The notes under the pieces are model-generated. The model was not told the DNA's origin. It worked only from the letters and a program-made list of their open reading frames with translations, and made no database searches. Positions 14,561-26,410 of a stretch of DNA of 64,000 nucleotides are shown in pieces. The DNA is from Thermothelomyces thermophilus ATCC 42464 (lineage: Eukaryota > Ascomycota > Sordariomycetes > Sordariales > Chaetomiaceae), in contig NC_016476.1 of assembly GCF_000226095.1 (NCBI RefSeq), positions 1,116,001 to 1,180,000 on the forward strand, in the 5' to 3' direction. The translations under genes were made by a program, and so were the position numbers. Each line of letters opens with the position of its first letter. Positions within the stretch are counted from its first letter, which is position 1.

Positions 14561-15013
14561 TGTAACAAACCCAACTCAGACTTCTTCTAAAAGGGTTCAG
14601 ACAAAGGTAGATTAAGCAGGATAAGCAGGCAGGTCGTCTAAGGGATTTGGTAAAACCAAAGGGTTTATAACAACACTAGAGTTGTCTCTTACAGTAGTTA
14701 GCGATGCTTGGTATAAGTACTATGATTGTAGGTTACTATCACTGGTAAACTCCTAGAGTCTACCATAACGAGTAACTATTTACACGTATATATATTTCTA
14801 TCGATCGCTTATAGTCCCCTTCTATCTTGTCCTTGGATCGCCTTTAGTAGCTAGCTATCCTCTGCTATCTTTCCCTTTTTGGCAATTATTTGCCTGTGGT
14901 AGCCCGCGCTCCCTAGCGATCCTGTGTTAGCCTCGCTTCGTGCCCTTCTTAATTAGTAGCTTATTTAGCCTGCTGCACCCTACTAGGCTATAGTATATGG
15001 TTGGCTCGTGACA
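14561..15013 (-). repeat. 3' LTR of copy D (U3 type II)
   Basis: 453-bp repeat matching 21692-22144. On the minus strand it begins TGTCACGAGCCAACC and ends GGGTTTGTTACA. The 245 bp or so nearest its 3' end match the LTRs of A, B and C, but the U3 part is unrelated by eye. Confidence 0.9.
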
Positions 15014-18000
15014 CGATGCCCCCTCTTTAGGGCTTTCGACCCGAAAACTTCTTATAGCTTGTTTTAAGTATTACTAATACCTCCTTTTCTTAGTAGGTAA
15101 TGTCCTTCTTCCGTTAACTTCCTTTCGCTATAGCTAATCGTCTTCCTAGGAATCGTTGTAATCTTAAACGCGAACGATATACTATTATAATTAAGATTAA
15201 GCAAGGGGGTTATAAGGTCGCTATACCTTGTAAGCGTTATTGGAATATAAAGCCATAAAAGTATTATATAATAATAGAGGGTTTAAATAAGTATTAAAAC
15301 TATATTTATATAGGTAAGAAGTATAGTAGTCCAAACGTTATAGATACCTATAGGTTCTTCATTATTTTCTTTTATAATCTTAGGTTACTAACTATCTTAG
15401 TCCTTTCGAATTTGTCAGAGCAGGAGAAGGTTTCAAGGGAGATTACTAAGACTAAGGCGTTACTTACTTAGACGCTAAGCCGTTTAAGTCGATTACGTCG
15501 TTTGTAACAATCCCTATACGATTATAATACCGAAGTTTTTCATCGTAGTGTAGCTTGTCTAGAGGAGGAGGAAGAGCTAGATACTCCTCTGCTAATGTCG
15601 GAGACGTAGACCTTCGTAGGTTAGGCTTAGGCGTTAGGTACTTTTGATATGCTTGATTGGGAGTCGATTAGGTTGGATCCTAGTCCTGATTCTAGCAGGT
15701 TCCCCTCTTTTTCTATTAGGGAATAGGCTTTAGAGCCGGTTCTTATAGCCGGTTAGGATTTTACTAGTAGAACTGCTTTAGTTTCTTAAGGCAATTTAGA
15801 TTCTTAATAGGTTCCTATAAGTTATCTTCTAATCCGAAATCAAGCTATTTGACTAGGTATTATAGTTCTTTATTAATAATATGTAAATCTAGAATTTCTT
15901 TAACATTCTATTCTTCCTCTTTATTCTCTGCTTCGATATACGTAGTAACCTTAGCATTCTTTGGTACTAGTTTAAGAAGTAAAATATAAAAAACATCCGT
16001 CTATAGTTATATAGATAATGGTAACGATAGTTGGTAGTTAGATGTCGAAATTCGTTCTTTAATAATGAAGGGTCTAACCTTCTTAAAGTCTAGCTTTGTA
16101 TTTAGTCATTTGGTTTATAAGTTTTATACGATTAGGTAGACTTTATCTTCCCTCTCTAGGTAAGGTCCCTTAAGCCTATGTTTATCGTAGTAGTTCTTTA
16201 TTCTAGTCTTGATAAACTCGAGTTCCTTTTTAAGCTTTTTATATAGTACGTACATTTGTTCTACTTTGATTGCTACTTTTGGCACTATAACCTCTAGTCC
16301 TTGCCTAAGGTCTACTTTATATCTATAGTTTGCGAAGAACGGTATAACTTTAGTCGTTTCCGTTAATATCGTATTATAAGCGAGTTATACTATTAGTAAT
16401 AGCATGACCTAGTTATCTTACTAGTAGTTAATATAAGAATAGAGGTATTGCTTAATAACTTAGTTTAGTCGCTCTATTTGTCCGTTAGTCTATGGGTAAT
16501 ATGCTATTAATAGCTTACTATTAATGCCTAATTGTTGTATTAACGCTTGCCAGAACTTCGATACGAACTTGGTATCTCTATCGGTGATCTATTCTTATAG
16601 CTAAGCATGTACTAATATAACTTGCCGATAGATCACGTCTGCTAACTGTTCTGCTATCTAGGACTCCTTATAGGGAAAGAAGTATACCTATTTAGTTAGG
16701 CAATCTACTATAGTAAGAATACTATTGTAAATTACTCCCATGGCCGTGTCCTTAGATTCTAGTAGCTTCGTAATAAAGTCTATCGTGACTAAACTCTATA
16801 GTTTATTAGCTATTAGCAGTAGCTAAAGTAGCCTATATAGCTTATATTATGCCGTTTTACTTCGATTGTAAATATCGTAATTCTATATAACTTCCTTAAC
16901 TCGTACCGTTAACTATAGAAAGTCGTAATGTTTCCTGACTTATATAATAGTCTTTATAACTCCTTTGTATTCTCCGAGTTTCGACTTATAGAGTTCTCGA
17001 ATCATTTGTAGCTATTAATCCCCGTCGTAGATATATACTTTGCCTCGGTACTAGAGTTTCCTATCTCTTTCTTCTACTCTATTAGGTACTAGTAGTCTAG
17101 GTATTACTTGATATTATACCTCGTTAATTCTTTCTTCTCGAAAGATTATGTAATATTCTAGGAACAAGTCAAGTAGATCATCTTTTATAGGTGTCTACAT
17201 TTCGTAATATAGTGTTCTATCTGTTTGTTCCTTGAACAATAGTAGTGTTGTTTCCGTTTGTCCTTCCGTATAATCCGTTTATTAGCTTAAAGCATCTGCT
17301 TGTACGTTCTCTTTACCTTTCTTATAGCGGATCTCAAAATTGAATTCTACAAGGAATTCTACCTATTATATTTATCGTCTATTAAGCTCCTTCGTCATCG
17401 TAAAGTATCGTAAATTCTTATAGTCTATATATACTTATACTAGTTTAATCGTACTACTAAGGTATAGTTACCATTTTTTAAAAGCTTTGATAATCGTAAG
17501 TAGTTCCTTGTTATAGATTAGATAATTAAGATATAGTCTATTAAGCTTCTTTGAAAAGAAGGCTATAGGATGTAGCTTTCCTTGTCTATCTTGTTATTCT
17601 AATTGTCCTCTAATAGCGTAATCTGAAGCGTCCGTTTCTACCTTAAATGGCTTCTTAAGGTCTAGTAGTACTAGTACTAGATCTTTAGTAATGGCATCAT
17701 AGATCTATATAAATACTTGCTTGTATTGTTCTTCCTAGTAGAATTTAACATTCTTCCTAGTAAGTTCGTATAAAGGTCGTACAATTGCTCTAAAGTTCCT
17801 AATGAACATCTGGTAGAAGTTTGTAAAACTAACAAAACTTCGTACTTCCGTAACTGACGTCGGTCGTAGCTAATTCTTAATAGCTTTAACCTTTAAAGGT
17901 TCTATCCGAATTTATCCTAGGGATATCTTATATCCTAGAAATACCATTTTCCTAATATAGAATTTGCTCTTTTCCTTATTAACTAATAGTTTATATATAT

Positions 18001-21000
18001 ATAGTACGTCTAGCACTACTTTCATATACTTCTAGTGTTTGTCTATCGTCTTAGAGAAGATAAGTATATTATCGAGATAATATACCGCAAATTTGTCGAG
18101 AAAGGGTCGGATAGCTTGATTAATTAGGGCTTAGAACGTTACTAGTATGTTCGTAAGTCCGAATAGCATGACAAGGTACTCGTAATAGCTATAGGGTATC
18201 CTAAAGGCTATTTTCTACTTATCGCCTTCTTTGATCTATATATAGTTATAGGCTAATAGTAAGTCAAGATACGTAAAATATTAGGCTCCTGCTAACTAAT
18301 CTCGGAGCCGTAAGATTAATAATAATAGGTATTAGTTTTTCACGGTCTATTTATTAAGTTACTAATAGTCAATATATAACTATAGCTTTCTATCTTTCTT
18401 AGGTATAAATAGGATTAGGTAGCCTATTAGCAATGTCAATAGACAGATATATCCTCTTCAAAGGTTCTCTTCCAAATATCGCTTAAGTTCTTTATTCTAA
18501 GTCTAGCTTATATAATAGATCTTAAAGAACTTTAGTTATACTCCTTCCTTAAGCTTAATCTTATAATCCTATAGGCCGTGTTCTAGTAATCCTTCTGGAT
18601 GCTTCGGTTCGAATGCTAGGTATCCTTTATATTCTTTCGGTACTTCCCTAGTCTTGTCTCGTCTCTTGGTTTTCTAATAGTATACGAACTTAGTTCCGTC
18701 TATAGCGATACTAGCGATTTCTCCTATCTTAACCTACTACTCTAATTGCAATGCTCTATATTCGTCAACGGAGAGAATAGCTATTAGCGGTTTAGCTCGT
18801 TCCTCCTATCGCAATATCGATGTCGTTATACTGCCTCTTCTAGAGTCTATAGTGGTCTATCTGCCACTGTCTGTCTCTTATAGTGGATCTATAGGACATG
18901 CCTTCCCCTAAGCATCGTCTGCTCGCGATCCTTACATGCTCCCCATCTCGCTAGTCAAATATAACTCTATTTGGGGTTATAGGTAGCTACTATTCTTCTA
19001 GCTAATATCCGGGTCGTATATCTTTATTATTATCTATATCTATAATACTAAATATAACTATTATAGTCTTCCTTACTATAGTAATGTTAATTGGTTTAGT
19101 CTCCTTATATACCCATTACGTTAGAAATAGCCCTTTAACTATACTATACTTCCGCTTTATTCTCTAGGATATCTATAGCTAATTTATAAGCGTCGGCGAA
19201 ATTAGGTTTATCTCTGCTCTACTATCTACTAGTATAAGCATTTTGTACTACTTCTATTATACTATTATCTATAGTTACTTATCTTGTTGCCGTTATCTAA
19301 AGATTATAGCGATTTCCTATATTTCTGCTAGGAGGTCTCGATATAGTAGTCTCTTACGCTAGTTCCTCCTATATTACGCTACCACTTGCCGCTATACGGG
19401 CGTTAATGGTTTCTAGGCCCCTCGAAGGGCCCTAACCCGTTTCCTAGGTTAGTACTAACCTCTTTAGTTATTCGGCTAATAGTAGCTTTATCGATTATAC
19501 TTATCTCTATAAGCCATTAAGTACTTACGACTTCCTACTATTAAGTCCATTCTACTTTTCGTCGTATATATTATAGCTTCATTTAAAGCTCCCGAATCCG
19601 TGATTTCTTTTTATCCGTATAATAGAGGCAGTCGTTGCTCTAGTACGAGTCTTATATGTCTTGTCCTATTCCGTAGTACCTAGGCCAGGCTTGTTTTAGA
19701 ACTATCGTAATGCCTTCTAGATCGCGGGCTTCAATCTTCTAGAGTAATTCGGCCGCTCTATTTCCTATATTGTAGACCTATTCTATAAGGTATAAGCTTC
19801 TATCCTCATTTCCTTATCGGGTTAGCTAGTGATTGTTTTCGAATTTGTCACGGAAGTAGTATCGGCATCTATATACTATACACTGGAACTAGGGCACTTA
19901 TATATATGCCTTATATCGAGAATATAGTCGCGTGGCATCGCCTAGGAGGTATTAGAATTCTTTCCCGAATCCTTCCCATTATATATAGACTGTAGGTACC
20001 CTAATACTAAGGTAGGAATGTTTCTTCTAATAGCTTTCCTACATATACTCGTCTTTTCCGCGGTTTATACGTATAAACTAGTATTCTAGGTTCTATATAT
20101 CGTTACTAAGTTACTAGTCGTCAAGGTACTCGGTATAGCTATTAGGCCTATTATATATTATAGGCTGTTCTCCTTTAATGGTTTTTATAATATATTAGAG
20201 TTCCTTTATTTTATCCCTTATCTTATTACTCTACTAGGCAAGTCAAATCAAGCGTCTATCCCGTTTATATAGTTCTATATTAAGCCGGAAAACTTTATTA
20301 CAATACTATTCAATTCATTCTTAGAGGAATAGAATATTAGGTCTAGGTCTTTCGATTCCTTAAGTATCGGTTATCTATAATCTATCCTACCTCTATATAA
20401 CTATAAAACCCTATTGCCTTAAGGTTAGGAAAATCGAAATTAGCAGTATATACTCTCTTGCCGTATCCTATTCGGCAAGACCTATCTCTAGGTCCATAGT
20501 GACCAGTTTAGAGTATAGTACTTATTTGTCTTCACTATTGCTATCATGTCCAAGACTATCCATGTCACTGCCCTTGTCTTTATAGCTTGTAGCCGCTACT
20601 TCGATGATATCCTTAGTGGTTTCGTCAATAGCTATAATTTCCTTTCTAGGGACTGTCTTCTACTCTTTCTTCGGGCTTTAATATTCTTACTTATAGTGCC
20701 CTTTCTTTCTATAGTTATAGTAGGTAATATTAGACCTATCTTTAGTTGTCTTCTTCTAGTCCTACTTCTATACTATATCTATATCTATAGCTCTAGGGTA
20801 AATCCTATATAAGGTATTAATATATACTTACTTTTTCCTGTCATTAGCCTTAACCGTAGTTTTATTTATTTAACCTCGTTTCTATTACTTCTATATATAG
20901 AGTCGATTATCGATTCTAATAGCCTATATAATATATTTATCTAGAGTCTTAGGCTAATTATACTTATATAGCTCGTCTTTAACCTTTTCCTTTAAGCTAT

Positions 21001-21691
21001 TATAGAATAGTTATATTAATACCTTATCATTAAGCTAAGACTTAAGTATATCCTATCTAAACTATATAGCATAAGAGGCTACTAACTTAGTCTATCAGAG
21101 ATTAACAAGTCTTTCTTATATATAAATCTTCTTATCTTTATTGCTAAAAACCTTCTAAAGCTCTTCTTTGAAACGGTTATAAGATTAAAAGACTACCTAT
21201 ATAAATACGTCTTAGTCATCTTCATCTTCCTTAGTAAGATAATCATTCCATATAGGCTCGAACTATCTAAGTGCCTTACCCTCTAGTCTTATAACTATAT
21301 AAAGGACTTTAGCTTTATTGTCTAGAAACTTATCGTCGTTAAGCTAGAAGTAAGATTAGAGGTTTGTTAGGAATCCTATAAGGTCTTCCTTAGTTCCTCT
21401 ATACTTGCTAGATAGTTCGATCTTGATATAGCTTGCTTTAGCGTCCTCAAGTGTCTTGATTTTAGCGTAGGCCTCGTTAACTAGTTTCTACAAGTGCTTT
21501 TCGCCGTTCTCGAGTTCCTTGATTTAAGCTTAAGCAGCCTTATCTCTCTAGTCTAACTCCTAGATTCGCTAATAGAGTTAATAAAGCTAGGCAAGTAGCT
21601 ATTCGGCTATAACGTTAGTAGCCATGTCGATATCAAGGTCAAAGTTACCTCCGTTCTAAACCATAATAGAACAAAAGGAGTAATAGCAACG

Positions 21692-22144
21692 TATAACAAA
21701 CCTAACTTAGACTTCTTCTAAAAGGGTTTAGACAAAGGTAGATTAAGTGGGACAAGTAGGCAGGTCGTCTAAGGGATTTGGTAAAGCCAAAGGGTTTATA
21801 ACAATACTAGAGTTATCTCTTATAGTAGTTAGCGATACTTGGTATAAGTACTGTAATTATAGGTTACTATTACTAGTGAACTCCTAGAGTCTACTATAAC
21901 GAGTAACTATTTATATGTATATATACTTCTGTCGATCGCTTATAGTCCCCTTCTATCCTGTCCTTAGATTGCCTTTAGTAGCTAGCTATCCTTTGCTATC
22001 TTTCCCTTTTTGGCAATTGTTTGCCTATAGTAGCCCGCGCTCCCTAGTGATCCCATGTCAGCCTCGCTTTGTACCCTTCTTGATTAGTAGCTTATTTAGC
22101 CTGCTACACCCTACTAGGCCGTAGTATATGGTTAGCTTGTAATA
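21692..22144 (-). repeat. 5' LTR of copy D (U3 type II)
   Basis: 453-bp partner of 14561-15013. The terminal bases have changed by transitions, so the TG..CA ends are no longer perfect, but length and alignment are unambiguous. It is followed by the AGACT duplication at 22145-22149. Confidence 0.88.
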
Positions 22145-25100
22145 AGACTACTATAGACTCTGGAAGAAGTGGTATAACAATACTAACGTTACGATAGGGG
22201 GAACGAGCTAAACTGCTAATAGCTATTCTCTCTATTGATAAATGCGGAGCACTATAATTAGAGTAGTAGGTTAAGATAGGAGAAATCGCTAGTATTGCTA
22301 TAGACGGAACCAAGTTCGTATACTATTAGAAAACCGAGAAACGAGACAAGACTAGGGAAGTACCAAAGGAGTATAAAAGACACCTAGAATTCGAACCGAA
22401 ATATCTAGAAGGATTACTAGAATATAGCTTATAGGATTACGAGATTAAGCTTAAGGAAGGAGCATGACTAAAGTTCTTTAAGATTTACTATACAAGCTAG
22501 ATATAAAATAAAGAACTTAAGCGATATTTGGAGGAGAACCTTCGAAGAGGATATATCTGCCTATCGATATTGCTAATAGGCTACCTAATCCCATTTATAC
22601 CTAAGAAAGACGGAAAGCTACGGTTATACGTCGACTATTAGTAACTTAACGAATAGACTATGAAAAACTAATACCTGTTACTACTAATCTTATGGCTTTA
22701 AGATTAGTTAGTAGGAGCCTAATATTTTATACGTCTTGACTTGCCATCGGCCTATAACTATATATAGATTAAAGAAGGCGACGAGTAGAAAACGGCCTTT
22801 AGGACACCTTATAGCTACTACGAGTACCTTATCATGCTATTTAGACTTATAAACGCGTTAGTAACGTTCTAAGCCCTAATTAATCAAGCTATCTAACCCT
22901 TTCTTAACAAATTTATAGTATATTATCTTAATAATATACTTATCTTCTCCAAAATGATAGATAAATACCGGAAGTACGTAAGAGTAGTACTAGACGTATT
23001 ATATATATATAAGCTATTAGTTAACAAGGAAAAGAGTAAATTCTATATTAGGAAAACGGTATTTTTAGGATATAAAATATCCCTAGAATAAATCTAAATA
23101 GAACCCTTAAAGGTTAAAGCTATTAAGGATTAGCTACGACCGACGTTAGTTATAGAAGTATAAAGTTTCATTAGGTTTATAAACTTCCATTAGATATTTA
23201 TTAGGAACTTTAGAGCAATCGTATGACCTTTATACGAACTTACTAAGAAAAACGCTAAATTCTAATAGGAAGAGTAATATAAGCAAGCATTTATATAGAT
23301 CCGTAACGCTATTACTAAAGATCTAGTACTAGTATTACCAGACCCTAGGAAGCTATTCAAGGTAGAGACAGACGCTTTAGACTACGCTATCGGAGGATAG
23401 TTAGGATAGTAAGATAAACAAGGGAAGCTATATCCTATAGCCTTCTTTTTAAAGAAGCTCGATAGACTATGTTTTAATTATCTAATCTATAATAAAGAAC
23501 TACTTACAATTATCGAAGCTTTTAAGGAATAGCGACTATACCTTAGCGATACGATTAAACTAGTATAAGTATATATAGATTATAAGAATTTGCGGTACTT
23601 TACGATGACAAAGGAGCTTAACGGACGACAAATACAATAGGCAGAATTCCTTATAGAATTTAATTTCAAGATCCGCTATAAGAAGGGTAAAGAGAACGTA
23701 TAAGTGGATGCCTTAAGTCAATAAACAGATTATATAGAAGGATAAACGGAAATAACGCTACTGTTATTTAAGGAACGAATAGACAGAACGCTATATTACG
23801 AAACGTAGATACCCGTGGAAGACGATCTACTTAACTCGTTCCTAGAATGTTATATAATCTTTCGAGAAGAAAGGATTAACAAGATGTAGTATTAAGCAGC
23901 ACCCAGACTAGTAGTACCTAATGGAGTAAAAGAAAGAGATAGGAAACTCTAGTATCGAGGCAAAGTATATATCTACGATAGGGATTAATAGCTACGAATG
24001 ATTTGAGAACTCTATAAATCGAAACTTAGAAGATATAAAGGAGTTACAAAGACTATCGTATAAGTCAAAAAACACTATAACTTTTCATAGTTAATGGTAC
24101 AAGTTAAGGAAGTCATATAGAACTATAATATCTGCAATCGAAGCAAAATAGCATAATATAAGCTATATAGGCTACTTTAGCCATTATTAATAGCTAACAA
24201 ACTATAGAGTTTAGTTACAATAGACTTTATTACAAAACTACTAGAATCTAAAGATATAGCTATAGGGGTAATCTACAATAATATTCTTACTATAGTAGAC
24301 TACCTGACTAAATAAGTATACTTCTTTCCCTATAAGGAGTCCTAGATAGCGGAATAACTAATAGACGTAATCTATTAGTAAGTTATATTAGTATATACTT
24401 AGCTATAAGAATAGATTACCGATAGAGATACTAAGTTTATATCAAAGTTCTGGCAAGCGTTAATATAACAATTAGACATTAATAGCAAGCTATTAACGGC
24501 ATATTATCTATAGACTAACAGACAAACGGAGCGACTAAACCAAGTTATTAAGCAGTACCTCTATTCTTACATTAACTACTAGCAAGACGACTAGGTTATG
24601 CTATTACTAATAGCGTAACTCGCTTATAATATAATACTAATAGAAATAACCAAAGTTATACCGTTCTTTACAAATTATAGATATAAAGTAAACCTTAGGT
24701 AAGGACTAGAGGTTATAGTACTAAGAGCAGTAGTTAAAGTAAAACGGATATATATACTATATAAGAAGCTTAAAAAGGAACTCGAGTTTGTCAGAACTAG
24801 AATAAAGAACTACTATAACAAATATAGGCTCAAGGGACCTTACCTAGAGAGAGAAGATAAAGTCTATCTGATTATATAGAACCTATAAACCAAATGACCA
24901 AGTACAAAGCTAGACTTTAAGAAGGTTAGACCCTTCGTTATTAAAGAACGAATTTCGACATCTAACTACCGACTATTGTTACCATTATCTATATAACTAC
25001 AGATAGATATTTTTCATATTTTACTTCTTAAACTAGTACCAAAGAATGCTAAGGTTGCTATATATATCGAAGCAGAAGACAAAGAGGAAGAATAAGACGT

Positions 25101-25982
25101 CGAAGAAATTCTAGATTTACATATTATTAATGGAGAACTATAGTATCTAGTTAAATGGCTCGATTTTAGACTAGAGGATAACTTATAGGAACTAGTTAAG
25201 AATTTGAATTACCCTAAGAAACTAGAACAGTTCTACTACTAGAACCTAGATTGACTATGGGCACTAGCTTAGATAAAACAGCCAAGTCAGCCTCTAACAA
25301 ATCTAGGCCTAAAGAGGACTAATCAAACGGGACATTAGCACCCTAGGACTATACGTTACTAACAACGCGTGCCTCGGAATCCCGTACCCTCCGTTCTTCT
25401 GCCTCTATTTTCTTTAGAGACTATATACCTCGACGAAACAGCTCGGAACCCTGCTCCTTCAAGAAACGTTTCTAACGACAAAGACATGCCAATCGACCGA
25501 TAGCCATCTAAAGTTAAGTCTAAAGAACGAAAAGGGCCTCTTTAGCATCGGCCTCTTCTTATTCTACACGTTTCTGTTTAGATATAATCTTTATTACTAT
25601 AAAAGATTAGCTACGAATATTAAGGCAATAAACAAGGCTACAAATAAGCAGACGCTATATTAGAACTATTGTAAGAATGACCCTAACGTATATACTCGCT
25701 ATAGCAAGAAGAGCCTAATGCTATATGATAAGCTAAGTTCCGCTTAAAATACTACGAATATAGTATAACGTCTATACTAGAAGAATTAATAAAAGAAGCA
25801 AGCGTGGCGTGCTATTAGGATTTTAAAGATTAACGTTTAGAGATACGATCTACCATTTTATTAGTTACTAGTGGTACGGAAAAAGGGAAAAATTACAAGG
25901 TATATATAGAAAAGGACGTTAGCGTTATTTAAAACAGCCTAAGATAGGCTTTTAGGTCGAAAGCCTTAAAGGAAGGGTTTCG

Positions 25983-26410
25983 TGTCACGAAAATATATAT
26001 ATAGAATACTGCCTAAGCCGCCTCCCTAACAGGCCAATAAAATAGCAGGAATAATAGGCTAATCAGGATAAGATTATACTTGGCAAGAAATAATCATAGC
26101 AGAGGATCACTAGCTTACAATGTAAGCTAGGTAAGCCAGTACAGAGGATCACCACGACTATTAGTGATCCTAGGATTATATATATATATAGATAGTCACT
26201 CGTTATAGTAGACTCTGGGAGTTCACCAGTAATGGTAATCTATAATTATAGTACTTATACCAAGCATCGCTAACTACTGTAAGAGACAACTCTAGTATTA
26301 TTATAAACCCTTTGGCTTTACTGAATCCCTTAGACGACCTGTACGCTTGTCCTGCTTAATCTACCTTCGTCTAAACCCTTTTAGAAGAAGTCTAAGTTGG
26401 GTTTGTCACA
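25983..26410 (+). repeat. 3' LTR of copy C (U3 type III)
   Basis: 428-bp LTR beginning TGTCACGAAAATAT and ending GGGTTTGTCACA. The downstream 245 bp or so, from GTCACTCGTTATAGTAG onward, match the LTRs of A, B and D. The upstream 185 bp or so match neither type I nor type II and contain a repeated GAGGATCAC motif. The matching 5' LTR lies outside the window. Confidence 0.85.

Larger units (their letters stand above)
14561..22144 (-). mobile_element. Ty3/Gypsy chromovirus copy D (end to end, RIP-inactivated)
   Basis: Structurally complete fossil of 7584 bp on the minus strand, with two 453-bp LTRs. An AGACT duplication flanks it at 14556-14560 and 22145-22149, which proves insertion into copy C. 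Reading leftward from 21691: gag (start near 21620), zinc knuckle, protease, RT (about 17900-18450), RNase H, integrase and a chromodomain-like segment (about 15800-15950). The 3' segment from about 15014 to 15780 does not match that of B or C. The frames are broken in dozens of places in a RIP-like pattern. Confidence 0.9.
5106..26410 (+). mobile_element. Ty3/Gypsy chromovirus copy C (outer copy, split by nested insertions)
   Basis: Oldest visible chromovirus of the nest, + strand. Surviving segments are 5106-5280 (end of gag, after the zinc knuckle), 12869-14560 (gag-pol junction and protease) and 22145-26410 (RT, RNase H, integrase, chromodomain and 3' LTR). Segments 1 and 2 join across copy B, and segments 2 and 3 join across copy D, in each case with a 5-bp duplication at the junction. 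The left part lies beyond copy A and outside the window. The coding frames are broken in many places. The 3' LTR has its own U3 sequence (type III). C sits inside the LINE that resumes at 26411. Confidence 0.85.

Noticed and set aside
1-26410. CRISPR-like or tandem satellite array suggested by repeated CTATAG/TATAG motifs
   Set aside because: The motifs are irregular and arise from RIP of dispersed elements; there is no fixed unit or spacer.
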